64,000 nucleotides of DNA from Streptomyces dangxiongensis (GTDB lineage Bacteria; Actinomycetota; Actinomycetes; Streptomycetales; Streptomycetaceae). The stretch is from contig NZ_CP033073.1 of assembly GCF_003675325.1 (NCBI RefSeq), positions 4,960,001 through 5,024,000 of the forward strand, in the 5' to 3' direction. The position numbers were made by a program, and so were the translations under genes. The notes under the pieces were generated by a model, which did no database searches, had not been told where the DNA came from, and worked only from the letters and a program-made list of their open reading frames with translations. Of this stretch, positions 53,313 through 63,959 are shown piece by piece; the stretch's first letter is position 1, and each line of letters begins with the position of its first letter.

Positions 53313-54359
53313 CTAGCCGACCTTCCTGGCCTTCTCCAGCGCCTCGGCGAGGCCGGTCAGCAGCGGAACGCACTTGTCGTAGGAGAGGATCGGCTCCGGG
53401 GAGCGGGAGATGACCTGGCCGGCCTTCACCGCGGGGAGCTTCTTCCAGGTGGCCTTGCTGATGTCGGCCGGCTGGATGGCCGAGGAACGGTCGTCCATCA
53501 TGATGATGTCGGCCTGGTACTTGTCGACGTTCTCCCAGCTCAGCGACTCGTACCAGCCGCCGCCCTTGGCCTTGGCGCTCGCCGGCGGCTCCACGAGGTT
53601 CACTCCGAGGGACTTGAAGTACTCCAGGTCGATGGAGAGGTCGGTGCCGGAGACGTAGAAGAGCTGGTCGCTCGCGCTGGCGGCCATCACCTTGATGCCG
53701 GGCTTGGCCTTGGCGGCGGCGCGCAGCCGGGCGGCGGCGTCCTCGAACCGCTTCTTCGCCGCGGTGACCTCGGCGGCCTTCAGGTCCGCGCCCAGCGACC
53801 CGGCCAGCTCCCACATCCGCTGGAGCGGCTCGGTGAGCGGGCGGTCGTAGACGGAGATGCCGACGCTGGGCGCCAGCCGGGAGATCTTCTTCTTCGACTC
53901 GTCGGGGACGTACCACAGGGTGCCGGCGTCGTCGAACATCGTGCTGATGAGCACGTCCGGTGCCAGGGACGCGTACTTCTCGATGCTGAACTGGCCCCAG
54001 GTGTTGCCGAGGACGGTCACCTTGCTGACGTCCATGTCGCCGGCCTGGACGTCGGGCTTGCCGCCGCTGGTCGTCGTCGGGCCGAAGACGCCCTTCACCC
54101 GGACGCCGTAGTCGTACAGCGCGGCGGCGACACCGGTGAACGCGACGATGTTCGCCGGGACCTTGTCCAGCTTCACGGTCGTGCCCCGGTCGTCCTTGAA
54201 CGACCAGGGACCGGACCCGCCGCCCGCCGCCCCCTTGCCGGAGCCGGTGTCCTTCCCCTTGTCGTCCCCGCAGGCGGCGAGCGCGGCACCGAGTCCGAGG
54301 GCGCCGCCCGCGGCGAGCAGGCCGCGGCGAGTGGGGTGGGTGGCACAGGCACGGGGCAT
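53313..54359 (-). CDS. desE: Ferric desferrioxamine-binding lipoprotein DesE
   Basis: This is a 348-residue substrate-binding protein of the iron-siderophore ABC uptake class. The N-terminus has a Tat-like THPTRRGLLAAGGALG followed by the lipobox LAAC with Cys30. The mature protein shows WSFKDDRGTTVKLDKVPANI and the two-lobed helical-backbone fold pattern (VLISTMFDD, IIMMDDRSSAIQ). It captures ferrioxamines outside the cell. The permease and ATPase genes are not in the window. An iron box lies 52-70 bases upstream of ATG 54357-54359. Confidence 0.93.
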   Translation of the reverse strand: MPRACATHPTRRGLLAAGGALGLGAALAACGDDKGKDTGSGKGAAGGGSGPWSFKDDRGTTVKLDKVPANIVAFTGVAAALYDYGVRVKGVFGPTTTSGGKPDVQAGDMDVSKVTVLGNTWGQFSIEKYASLAPDVLISTMFDDAGTLWYVPDESKKKISRLAPSVGISVYDRPLTEPLQRMWELAGSLGADLKAAEVTAAKKRFEDAAARLRAAAKAKPGIKVMAASASDQLFYVSGTDLSIDLEYFKSLGVNLVEPPASAKAKGGGWYESLSWENVDKYQADIIMMDDRSSAIQPADISKATWKKLPAVKAGQVISRSPEPILSYDKCVPLLTGLAEALEKARKVG

Positions 54360-54410
54360 GGGTATGACTGCTTTCGAACGGGGCGAAACGCCCGCCGGAC
54401 AAGTTCGAAG

Positions 54411-54429
54411 GTAGGTTAGCCTAACCTCA
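54411..54429. promoter_or_regulatory. DmdR iron box upstream of desE
   Basis: GTAGGTTAGCCTAACCTCA contains the 15-bp perfect palindrome AGGTTAGCCTAACCT at 54413-54427, matching the iron box of desA at its core. It should give iron repression of desE and probably desF. Confidence 0.92.
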
Positions 54430-54516
54430 GATGTTGTCCAGAGAGCGGTCGCTCCGCACCCCGGCCGGTCCACGGCCCGCGGACCGGCCGGAGTTGACCT
54501 CCGTGGTACGCCTGCC

Positions 54517-55677
54517 TCAGCTCACCAGGCCCAGCTCGCGGGCGATCAGCATGCGCTGGACCTCGCTCGTGCCCTCGCCGATCTCCAGGATCTTGGAGTC
54601 GCGCCACATGCGGGCCACCGGGTACTCGTTCATGAAGCCGTAGCCGCCGTGGATCTGGGTGGCGTCGCGGGCGTTGTCGACGGCGACCGTGGAGGAGTGC
54701 AGCTTGGCCAGGGCCGCCTCCTTCTTGAAGGGTTCGCCGGCCACGAGCCGCGAGGCCGCGTCCCGCCAGGCCAGACGGGCGGTGTACGCCTTCATCTCCA
54801 TGTCAGCGATCTTGAACTGGATCGCCTGGTTGGCACCGATCGGCCGGCCGAAGGCGTGCCGTTCCCTGGCGTACTTCACCGACTCGTCCACACAGCCCTG
54901 CGCCAGCCCGGTCGCGAGCGCCGCGATCGCGATGCGGCCCTCGTCCAGGATGCGCAGGAACTGGGCGTAGCCGCGGCCCTCCTCGCCGAGCAGGTTGGCG
55001 GCCGGGACCCGGACGTCCTGGAAGGACAGCTCGCGGGTGTCGGAGGCGTTCCAGCCGACCTTCGAGTACGGCGCGGCCACCGTGAAACCGGGCGTGCCGG
55101 AGGGGACGATGATCGCCGAGATCCTGGGCCGTCCGTCCGGCTTGCGGCCGGTGACCGCGGTGACCGTCACCAGGCCCGTGATGTCCGTGCCCGAGTTGGT
55201 GATGAAGCACTTCGTGCCGTTGATCACCCACTCGTCCGTGTCCGGGTCCAGGCGGGCCGTCGTACGGGTCGCCCCGGCGTCGCTGCCCCCGTCCGGCTCC
55301 GTCAGGCCGAACGCGCCCAGGATCTCGCCCGCGCACAGCCGGGGCAGCCACTCGCGCTTCTGCTCCTCGGTGCCGTACAGGTGCAGCGGCATGGCGCCCA
55401 GCGACACCCCCGCCTCCAGGGTGATGGCCACCGACGAGTCGACACGGGCCAGTTCCTCCAGGGCGATGCCGAGCGCGAGATAGTCGCCGCCCATGCCGCC
55501 GTACTCCTCGGGGAAGGGCAGCCCGAACAGACCCATGCGGCCCATCTCGCGGACGATCTCGTAGGGGAACTCGTGCCGTTCGTAGAAGTCGCCGATCTTC
55601 GGCGCCACCACGTCGTGCGCGAACTCCTCCACCGTGCGCCGGAGTTCCTCCAGCTCGGGGCTGAGGCGGTGGTCCAT
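54517..55677 (-). CDS. acdH: Acyl-CoA dehydrogenase AcdH (isovaleryl/isobutyryl-CoA type)
   Basis: This is a 386-residue FAD enzyme that oxidises branched short-chain acyl-CoAs. ATG 55675-55677 was chosen on conserved length. FGLTEPDGGSDAG and FITNSGTDITGL are acyl-CoA dehydrogenase signature 1 regions, and QIHGGYGFMNEYPVARMWRD is signature 2. It ends the operon with HMG-CoA lyase and the carboxylase subunits, which together form the leucine degradation route (isovaleryl-CoA to acetoacetate plus acetyl-CoA). AcdH of S. coelicolor and S. avermitilis lies in the same place and acts on branched substrates (memory). Confidence 0.92.
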   Translation of the reverse strand: MDHRLSPELEELRRTVEEFAHDVVAPKIGDFYERHEFPYEIVREMGRMGLFGLPFPEEYGGMGGDYLALGIALEELARVDSSVAITLEAGVSLGAMPLHLYGTEEQKREWLPRLCAGEILGAFGLTEPDGGSDAGATRTTARLDPDTDEWVINGTKCFITNSGTDITGLVTVTAVTGRKPDGRPRISAIIVPSGTPGFTVAAPYSKVGWNASDTRELSFQDVRVPAANLLGEEGRGYAQFLRILDEGRIAIAALATGLAQGCVDESVKYARERHAFGRPIGANQAIQFKIADMEMKAYTARLAWRDAASRLVAGEPFKKEAALAKLHSSTVAVDNARDATQIHGGYGFMNEYPVARMWRDSKILEIGEGTSEVQRMLIARELGLVS

Positions 55678-55682
55678 GCTGA

Positions 55683-56623
55683 TCACTGGTCCTTGTGGGA
55701 GAGAGCGCGGACGGTACGGGACGGGCTGGGCCGGCCCAGTTGTTCGGCCATCCACACGCTGGTGGCGGTCAGACGGCCGAGGTCGACACCGGTCTCGATG
55801 CCGAGCCCGTGCAGCATCCAGACGAGGTCCTCGGTGGCGAGGTTGCCGGTGGCGGACCTGGCGTACGGGCAGCCGCCGAGACCGCCCGCGGAGGCGTCGA
55901 CCGTGGTGACGCCGTGGCGCAGGGCGGCCAGGGTGTTGGCGAGCGCCTGGCCGTACGTGTCGTGGAAGTGCACACCGAGCGCGGGGGTCGGCACGCCCCG
56001 CTCGTTCAGCAGGGCGAGGAGGGCCTGCACATGGCCCGGGGTGGCGACCCCGATGGTGTCACCGAGGCTCAGCTCGTCACAGCCCATGTCGCGCAGGGCC
56101 GTGCAGACCCGGGCCACCTGGTGCGGCGGCACCGCGCCCTCCCAGGGGTCGCCGAAGCACATGGACACGTAACCGCGCACGTGCGCGCCGGCGTCCTTCG
56201 CCTCGCGCACCACCGGCTCGAACACGGCCAGCGACTCGTCCACGGTGCGGTTGAGGTTGGCCTTCGCGAAGGACTCGGTGGCGCTGGCGAACACCGCGAC
56301 CCGGCGGGCGCCGAGGGCCAGCGCGCGGTCCAGGCCGCGCCGGTTGGGGACCAGGACGGGCAGGTCCACCCCGGCCAGGTCGCTCACCAGCGGGTACAGC
56401 TCCTCGGCGTCCGCGAGCTGGGGGACCCACTTCGGGTGCACGAAGCTCGTCGCCTCGACGGTCGTCAGGCCCGCGCCGGCCAGCCGGCGGACGAACTCCG
56501 CCTTCACCGCGGTCGGTACGGCCGTCTTCTCGTTCTGGAGGCCGTCGCGCGCGCCGACCTCGTGGATCCGCACCCGGGCGGGCAGGTCCGGGGCCGGTAC
56601 GACCATGGGCAGCGCGCCGGCGG

Positions 56624-56627
<4 letters not shown>
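55683..56627 (-). CDS. Hydroxymethylglutaryl-CoA lyase
   Basis: This is a 314-residue TIM-barrel enzyme. GTG 56625-56627 overlaps the carboxylase alpha stop (GTGA). Motifs: [14 protein letters not shown] (substrate/metal), [19 protein letters not shown] (HxH metal ligands), and [15 protein letters not shown] with the catalytic Cys. It cleaves HMG-CoA into acetyl-CoA and acetoacetate, the last step of leucine degradation. Five bases separate it from acdH. Confidence 0.94.
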
Positions 56628-58564
<1,937 letters not shown>

Positions 58565-58575
58565 GGTTCCCCTCC

Positions 58576-60192
58576 TCACATCCGGAAGACGCCGAACTGG
58601 GGATCTCCCAGAGGCGCGTTGGCGCAGGCCGTCAGGGCGAGTCCGAGGACCTGACGGGTGTCCAGCGGGTCGATCACGCCGTCGTCCCAGAGCCGGGCGG
58701 TGGCGTAGTAGGCGTTGCCCTGGTGCTCGTACTGCGCGCGGATCGGCGCCTTGAAGGACTCTTCCTCCTCGGCGGGCCAGTCCTCCCCGCGGGCCTCGAA
58801 CTGGTCGCGCTTGACGGTGGCGAGGACGCTGGCGGCCTGTTCGCCGCCCATGACGGAGATCTTGGCGTTGGGCCACATCCACAGGAAGCGGGGGGAGTAG
58901 GCCCGGCCGCACATCGAGTAGTTGCCCGCGCCGTACGAGCCGCCGACGACGACGGTCAGCTTCGGCACGCGCGTGCAGGCCACCGCCGTGACCATCTTGG
59001 CGCCGTGCTTGGCGATGCCGCCCGCCTCGTAGTCCCTGCCGACCATGAAGCCGGAGATGTTCTGGAGGAACACCAGCGGGATGCCGCGCTGGTCGCACAG
59101 CTCGATGAAGTGGGCGCCCTTCTGGGCGGACTCGGAGAACAGGATGCCGTTGTTGGCGACGATCCCGACCGGGTGGCCGTGGATCCGGGCGAAGCCGGTG
59201 ACCAGGGTCTGCCCGTACTCGCTCTTGAACTCCGCGAACCGGGAGCCGTCGACCACGCGCGCGATGATCTCGCGGACGTCGTAGGGGGTGCGGGAGTCGA
59301 CCGGGACGGTGCCGTAGAGGCCGTACGGGTCCGCCTTCGGCTCGACCGGGGCCGCGACCTCCCAGGGCGGGGACTGCCGGGCGGGCAGGGTGGCGACGAT
59401 GTTCCGGACGATCCTGAGGGCGTGCGCGTCGTCCTCGGCGAGGTGGTCGGTGACCCCGGAGGTCCGGGAGTGGACCTCGCCGCCGCCCAGCTCCTCGGCC
59501 GTCACGACCTCGCCGGTGGCCGCCTTCACCAGCGGCGGGCCGCCCAGGAAGATCGTGCCCTGGTTGCGGACGATGACCGCCTCGTCGCTCATCGCCGGGA
59601 CGTACGCGCCGCCGGCGGTGCAGGAGCCGAGGACGGCCGCGATCTGCGGGATCCCGGCGCCGGACATGCGCGCCTGGTTGTAGAAGATCCGCCCGAAGTG
59701 GTCCCGGTCCGGGAAGACCTCGTCCTGCATCGGCAGGAAGGCGCCGCCGGAGTCGACCAGGTAGACGCACGGCAGCCGGTTGTCGAGGGCCACCTCCTGG
59801 GCGCGCAGGTGCTTCTTCACCGTCATCGGGTAGTACGTGCCGCCCTTGACGGTGGCGTCGTTGGCGACGATCACGCACGCGCGTCCGGCGACCCGGCCGA
59901 TACCGGCGATCACGCCGGCCGCCGGGGCCTGCCCGTCGTACATCCCGTCGGCCGCCAGCGGGGCCAGCTCCAGGAAGGGCGAGCCCGGGTCGAGCAGGGT
60001 GTCCACCCGGTCCCTGGGCAGCAGCTTGCCGCGCGCGGTGTGCCGCGCCCGTGCCTTCTCGCCGCCGCCGAGCGCCGCCGCGGCCAGCTTGGCGCGCAGC
60101 TCCTCCACCAGCGCCCGATGGCCCTCCTCGTTGGCCCGCCAGGCCTCCGACGCGGGATCGGCCGCGCTCCGAAGCTCCGGTGCCTCCTGCAT
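58576..60192 (-). CDS. Acyl-CoA carboxylase beta subunit (carboxyltransferase, methylcrotonyl-CoA type)
   Basis: This is a 538-residue carboxyltransferase with two crotonase-like domains. N-terminal domain: [20 protein letters not shown] and [20 protein letters not shown], the latter diagnostic of MccB-type subunits. C-terminal domain: [20 protein letters not shown] and [19 protein letters not shown]. It carboxylates the acyl-CoA using carboxybiotin from the alpha subunit 11 bases downstream. It is the first gene of the minus-strand operon, divergent from the TetR gene. Confidence 0.95.
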   Translation of the reverse strand: MQEAPELRSAADPASEAWRANEEGHRALVEELRAKLAAAALGGGEKARARHTARGKLLPRDRVDTLLDPGSPFLELAPLAADGMYDGQAPAAGVIAGIGRVAGRACVIVANDATVKGGTYYPMTVKKHLRAQEVALDNRLPCVYLVDSGGAFLPMQDEVFPDRDHFGRIFYNQARMSGAGIPQIAAVLGSCTAGGAYVPAMSDEAVIVRNQGTIFLGGPPLVKAATGEVVTAEELGGGEVHSRTSGVTDHLAEDDAHALRIVRNIVATLPARQSPPWEVAAPVEPKADPYGLYGTVPVDSRTPYDVREIIARVVDGSRFAEFKSEYGQTLVTGFARIHGHPVGIVANNGILFSESAQKGAHFIELCDQRGIPLVFLQNISGFMVGRDYEAGGIAKHGAKMVTAVACTRVPKLTVVVGGSYGAGNYSMCGRAYSPRFLWMWPNAKISVMGGEQAASVLATVKRDQFEARGEDWPAEEEESFKAPIRAQYEHQGNAYYATARLWDDGVIDPLDTRQVLGLALTACANAPLGDPQFGVFRM

Positions 60193-60224
60193 CCTGCGGT
60201 TCCCCTCACCCGGTGGTCGAACCT

Positions 60225-60268
60225 GTTAATGAGCGTTAACCATTTCCTTCAGGTTAACGACCGCTAAC
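60225..60268. promoter_or_regulatory. Twin operators in the TetR/carboxylase divergent promoter
   Basis: GTTAATGAGCGTTAAC (60225-60240) and GTTAACGACCGCTAAC (60253-60268) are two near-palindromes of the same pattern, 28 bases centre to centre. They are probable binding sites of the divergent TetR regulator, controlling both directions. Confidence 0.8.
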
Positions 60269-60290
60269 CGCGCTGTCTAGAATTGACGGC

Positions 60291-60887
60291 ATGGTCACCA
60301 GAACCGACGCCTCGACCCGCCGCGAGCAGATCCTCAAGGAGGCCGCCCGGCTCTTCGCCGAGCGCGGCTTCCACGGCGTCGGTGTCGACGAGATAGGCGC
60401 CGCGGTCGGCATCAGCGGTCCCGGTCTCTACCGGCACTTCCCGGGCAAGGACGCGATGCTCGCCGAGCTGCTCGTCGGCATCAGCGGCCAGCTACTGACC
60501 GGCGCCAGGCGGCGGCTGGCGGAGGCCGACGGGGTGCCCGCGAGCCGGGTCCTGGACTCGCTCGTCGAGGGCCACATCGATTTCGCGCTGGACGACCGGC
60601 CCCTGATCACCCTGCACGACCGCGAGCTGGACCGGCTGCGCGACAGCGACCGCAAGCTGGTGCGCCAGCTCCAGCGGCAGTACGTGGAGCTGTGGGTGGA
60701 GGTGGTGCGCGAGGCGCACCCGGGGCTGACCGAGCCGTCCGCCCGCTCGGCCGTCCACTCGGTCTTCGGCCTGCTCAACTCCACCCCGCACCTGGGCCGC
60801 GCCGGCACGCTGCCCGGCCGGGGCGCGACGGCGGCCCTGCTGCACCGGATGGCGCGGGGCGCGTTCGCGGCGGCGGGCGAGGAGTGA
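60291..60887 (+). CDS. TetR-family regulator of the leucine-degradation operon
   Basis: This is a 198-residue repressor. The N-terminal helix-turn-helix is at about 10-55 (EQILKEAARLFAERGFHGVG, GISGPGLYRHFPGKDAML). The C-terminal ligand domain has the TetR_C pattern. It is divergent from the carboxylase operon, with two matching operator palindromes in the 98-bp gap. Ligand is probably an acyl-CoA of the pathway, which is inference. ATG 60291 is the only start that keeps the full HTH with a short N-terminus. Confidence 0.88.
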   Translation: MVTRTDASTRREQILKEAARLFAERGFHGVGVDEIGAAVGISGPGLYRHFPGKDAMLAELLVGISGQLLTGARRRLAEADGVPASRVLDSLVEGHIDFALDDRPLITLHDRELDRLRDSDRKLVRQLQRQYVELWVEVVREAHPGLTEPSARSAVHSVFGLLNSTPHLGRAGTLPGRGATAALLHRMARGAFAAAGEE

Positions 60888-61178
60888 CGGGGCGGGACCG
60901 CTTCCCGGCCCCGGTGGCGTACGAGGTCCCGGCGGGAGCCGGGTGCGTGATCGTTCCCCTCGCGGCAGCACGCCGAAGCGGCGCGCCGGTCGGCCGGCGC
61001 CGCCTCGCGTGACGAGCATTACGGCCGAACCCCTGGACGAGCTTTCCTACCGGCCGGTACGGTTGAGTGAGCAAGCGCTTAGCCATCGGGTCGTCACCCA
61101 GCCGGGGGAAGCCCGATTGCGAGCAGCCAGGTACGCGAGAGCGGCGCCGGACCAGGCGCGAAGAAGGGCGGTGGCGGC
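60888..61178. promoter_or_regulatory. Region upstream of second acyl-CoA dehydrogenase with TACCGGCCGGTA palindrome
   Basis: 291 bases. A perfect 12-bp palindrome TACCGGCCGGTA lies at 61048-61059, 120 bases before the dehydrogenase start, and is a candidate operator. TTGAGTGAGCAAGCGCTTAG follows. No gene in this stretch is convincing. Confidence 0.45.
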
Positions 61179-62336
61179 GTGCGCCGTACGGTGTTCAACG
61201 AGGACCACGAGGCGTTCCGGGAGACTCTTCGTTCCTTCATCGAGGCCGAGGTCGTCCCGGTGTACGACGAGTGGTTCGCCGCCGGCCAGGCGCCGCGCGA
61301 CTTCTACTACAAGCTCGGCGAGCTGGGCATCTTCGGCATCAGCGTGCCCGAGGAGTTCGGCGGCGCGGGCCTGGACACCCACAAGTTCGAGGCCGTCATG
61401 TACGAGGAGACGGCGCGCGCGGGCGTCCAGTTCGGCGGCTCCGGCGTGCACGTCCTGCTCGCACTGCCGTACATCAAGATGCTCGCCACCGACGAGCAGA
61501 AGAAGCGCTACCTCCCGAAGTTCGCCACCGGCGAGGAGATGTGGGCCATCGCGATGACGGAGCCGGGCACCGGTTCCGACCTCGCGGGCATGAAGACCAG
61601 CGCCAAGCTCTCCGAGGACGGCACGCACTACGTCCTCAACGGCGCCAAGACCTTCATCACCGGCGGCGTGCACGCCGACAAGGTGATCGTCTGCGCCCGC
61701 ACGGCCGCGCCGAGCGCCGAGGACCGCCGCCACGGCATCTCCCTGTTCGCCGTGGACACCAAGTCCGAGGGCTACTCCGTCGGCCGCAAGCTCGACAAGC
61801 TCGGCCTGAAGACCTCCGACACGGCCGAGCTGGCCTTCGTCGACGTCAAGGTCCCCGTCGAGGACCTCCTCGGCGAGGAGAACAAGGGCTTCTACTACCT
61901 CGGCCACAACCTGGCCTCCGAGCGCTGGGGCATCGCCTTCGGCGCCTACGCGCAGGCCAAGGCCGCCGTCCGGTTCGCCAAGCAGTACGTGCAGGAGCGC
62001 ACCGTCTTCGGCAAGCCGGTCGCCCACTTCCAGAACACCAAGTTCGAGCTGGCCGCCTGCCAGGCCGAGGTGGACGCCGCCGAGGCCGTCGCCGACCGCG
62101 CCACGGAGGCCCTGGACGCCGGTGAGCTGACCCCCGCCGAGGCCGCCTCCGCCAAGCTGTTCTGCACCGAGGTCGCCCACCGCGTGATCGACCGCTGCCT
62201 CCAGTTGCACGGCGGCTACGGCTACATGAACGAGTACCCGATCGCCCGCCTGTACGCGGACAACCGGGTCAACCGCATCTACGGCGGCACGAGCGAGATC
62301 ATGAAGACGATCATCGCCAAGGACATGGGGCTGTAG
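61179..62336 (+). CDS. Acyl-CoA dehydrogenase (second)
   Basis: This is a 385-residue FAD acyl-CoA dehydrogenase from GTG 61179. Signature 1 is AMTEPGTGSDLAGMKT with FITGGVHADKV; signature 2 is LHGGYGYMNEYPIARLYADN. EDLLGEENKGFYYLGHNLAS is typical of the long-chain type (FadE-like). It is separate from AcdH in sequence. It is followed 36 bases later by the thioesterase and probably forms an operon with it. The N-terminal VFNEDHEAFRETLRSFIEAE begins the helical domain normally. Confidence 0.92.
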   Translation: MRRTVFNEDHEAFRETLRSFIEAEVVPVYDEWFAAGQAPRDFYYKLGELGIFGISVPEEFGGAGLDTHKFEAVMYEETARAGVQFGGSGVHVLLALPYIKMLATDEQKKRYLPKFATGEEMWAIAMTEPGTGSDLAGMKTSAKLSEDGTHYVLNGAKTFITGGVHADKVIVCARTAAPSAEDRRHGISLFAVDTKSEGYSVGRKLDKLGLKTSDTAELAFVDVKVPVEDLLGEENKGFYYLGHNLASERWGIAFGAYAQAKAAVRFAKQYVQERTVFGKPVAHFQNTKFELAACQAEVDAAEAVADRATEALDAGELTPAEAASAKLFCTEVAHRVIDRCLQLHGGYGYMNEYPIARLYADNRVNRIYGGTSEIMKTIIAKDMGL

Positions 62337-62372
62337 GGTCCCGGCGACCGCCGTCCGGTACAACCGACACCC

Positions 62373-63257
62373 ATGAGCCAGGCACTCCAGGAACTCCTCG
62401 ATCTGCTCGACCTCGAGCAGATCGAGGAGAACATCTTCCGCGGCCGGTCCCGCTCCGCCGTCGTCCCCCGGGTCTTCGGCGGGCAGGTCGCGGCCCAGGC
62501 GCTGGTCGCCGCCGGGCGGACGGTCCCCGCCGACCGGCCCGCCCACTCCCTGCACGCGTACTTCCTGCGCCCCGGCGACCCCGGCGCGCCGATCGTCTAC
62601 ACCGTGGACCGCATCCGCGACGGCCGGTCCTTCACCACCCGCCGGGTGGTCGCCGTCCAGCATGGCAAGCCGATCTTCCACCTCTCGGCGTCCTTCCAGG
62701 TGCACGAGGAGGGTCTGGAGCACCAGGCGGCCATGCCGCCCGCGCCCGACCCGGCGACCCTGCCCACCTCCCAGGAGCGGCTGCGCGGCTACGACCACCT
62801 CGCGCCCGAGGTGGTGGAACGCTTCCTGGAGGCCCGCGAGGCGATCGACCTGAGATACGTGGACGAGCCGCCGTACGGCAGGTTCGGCGAGCCGCGCGAC
62901 CCGCACTCGCAGGTGTGGTTCCGCACCAACGGCAAGCTCGGCGGCGCCGTCGGCGCTCTGGACGAGTCCCTGTTGCACGTCGTCCTCGCCACCTATGTCT
63001 CCGACATGACCCTGCTCGACTCCGTGCTGCTCGCGCACGGCCGCGGCGGCTGGGCCGTCGGTGACGTCGTCGGGGCGTCCCTCGACCACGCGATGTGGTT
63101 CCACCGGCCCTTCCGCGCCGACGAGTGGCTGCTGTACGACCAGGAGTCGCCCTCCGCCCACGGTGGCCGTGGCCTCGGCCAGGCCCGCATCTACACCCAG
63201 GACGGGCGGCTCGCCGTCACGGTCATCCAGGAGGGCGTCGTCCGCGTCCCGCGCTGA
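62373..63257 (+). CDS. Acyl-CoA thioesterase II (TesB)
   Basis: This is a 294-residue double-hotdog thioesterase. N-terminal hotdog: FRGRSRSAVVPRVFGGQVAA then HSLHAYFLRPGDPGAPIVYT. C-terminal hotdog: VLATYVSDMTLLDSVLLAH, with catalytic Asp and SLDHAMWFHRPFRADEWLLY, matching the TesB consensus. It hydrolyses medium- and long-chain acyl-CoAs, relieving CoA tie-up in fatty-acid oxidation. It lies 36 bases after the dehydrogenase. Confidence 0.94.
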   Translation: MSQALQELLDLLDLEQIEENIFRGRSRSAVVPRVFGGQVAAQALVAAGRTVPADRPAHSLHAYFLRPGDPGAPIVYTVDRIRDGRSFTTRRVVAVQHGKPIFHLSASFQVHEEGLEHQAAMPPAPDPATLPTSQERLRGYDHLAPEVVERFLEAREAIDLRYVDEPPYGRFGEPRDPHSQVWFRTNGKLGGAVGALDESLLHVVLATYVSDMTLLDSVLLAHGRGGWAVGDVVGASLDHAMWFHRPFRADEWLLYDQESPSAHGGRGLGQARIYTQDGRLAVTVIQEGVVRVPR

Positions 63258-63612
63258 GTCCGCGTCCCGCGCTGACCGTCCCCCTGCCGGCCATACACGG
63301 CGTGGCGCGGCAGGCGCCGTCCGAGATGACGTGTGACGGATGCGGTACTAGGCTCTTCGAGTGAAAGCCGCAGCGAACGGCATGCTCGGCCGGCGAGGTG
63401 CGGGAACGTTCCGCAGCTCAGCCGCAGCACCCGAAGGCGTCACGACGTACGGGTGGGCTGCAGGCGTCGGCGCGAGCGTCGTGTTCATCGACGCAGCGGT
63501 GACATCCGAAGACCGCACCGCCACTTCCCCTTCGTCATGGCGGCGCCGGCCATCCACCTCGTACGTTCCCGCAGGGAGCCGCGAGAGACGATGGGAACGG
63601 AAGGTATCTCCT
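63258..63612. promoter_or_regulatory. Promoter and long structured leader of the His/Asn-rich secreted protein
   Basis: About 355 bases with no gene. A sigma70-like promoter is possible: ATGACG (63326-63331), 17 bases, TAGGCT (63349-63354). This would give a leader of about 250 nucleotides. It contains pairing segments (GCAGCACCCG near 63430 with CGGGTGGGCTGC near 63452; GGAACGTTCC near 63405). It could be a regulatory RNA, but no known motif was identified with confidence. Confidence 0.4.
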
Positions 63613-63882
63613 ATGCGATCACAACGCACGAGGCGTCTCGTCGCGACGTCAGCGGCCGGGCTGCTGCTGGCCGGCGGAGCCGCAATCGCCGGGGCCGGCA
63701 CCGCGTCGGCGTCGTCCTGGGACCACCACGACAATGGCAGCTACAGCCGTCACGACGACGGATACAACAGGCACCACAACAACTGGTGGAACAACGACGA
63801 CGACCACGGCGGTCGCAACCATGGCAACGGTTATGGTGACCACGACAACGGCCGTCACCACAACAACGACGACTGTGACTGA
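63613..63882 (+). CDS. Small secreted His/Asn/Asp-rich protein
   Basis: This is an 89-residue exported protein. ATG 63613 starts MRSQRTRRLVATSAAGLLL; the signal peptide ends about residue 33 at the AxA-like TASAS. The mature 55 residues are almost only His, Asn, Asp, Gly, Tyr and Arg (for example YNRHHNNWWNNDDDHGG) and end CD. The composition suggests a disordered metal-binding (Zn, Ni or Cu) or surface-sponge protein. Codons rich in A/T at first and second positions give a local drop in G+C. A bidirectional hairpin follows. No family is recognised. Confidence 0.7.
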   Translation: MRSQRTRRLVATSAAGLLLAGGAAIAGAGTASASSWDHHDNGSYSRHDDGYNRHHNNWWNNDDDHGGRNHGNGYGDHDNGRHHNNDDCD

Positions 63883-63902
63883 CTGACCCGTCCGACCAGC
63901 AC

Positions 63903-63939
63903 GGCGTGCGGCTCCGGTTCACCGACCGGGCCGCACGCC
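63903..63939. terminator. Bidirectional terminator
   Basis: GGCGTGCGGC (63903-63912) and its complement (63930-63939) form a 10-bp stem between the secreted protein gene and the convergent gene entering from the right. Confidence 0.65.
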
Positions 63940-63959
63940 GCGGCGCTTCCCACCCCACG

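Noticed and set aside
61047..63161. 704-residue minus-strand open frame
   Set aside because: It lies antisense to a clear acyl-CoA dehydrogenase and thioesterase, and its Val/Gly/Asp-rich repeats are the usual mirror of G+C-rich coding DNA.
63360..63612. Definite c-di-AMP (ydaO) riboswitch
   Set aside because: Some pairing is visible but the conserved core sequence could not be matched by eye; kept only as a hypothesis.
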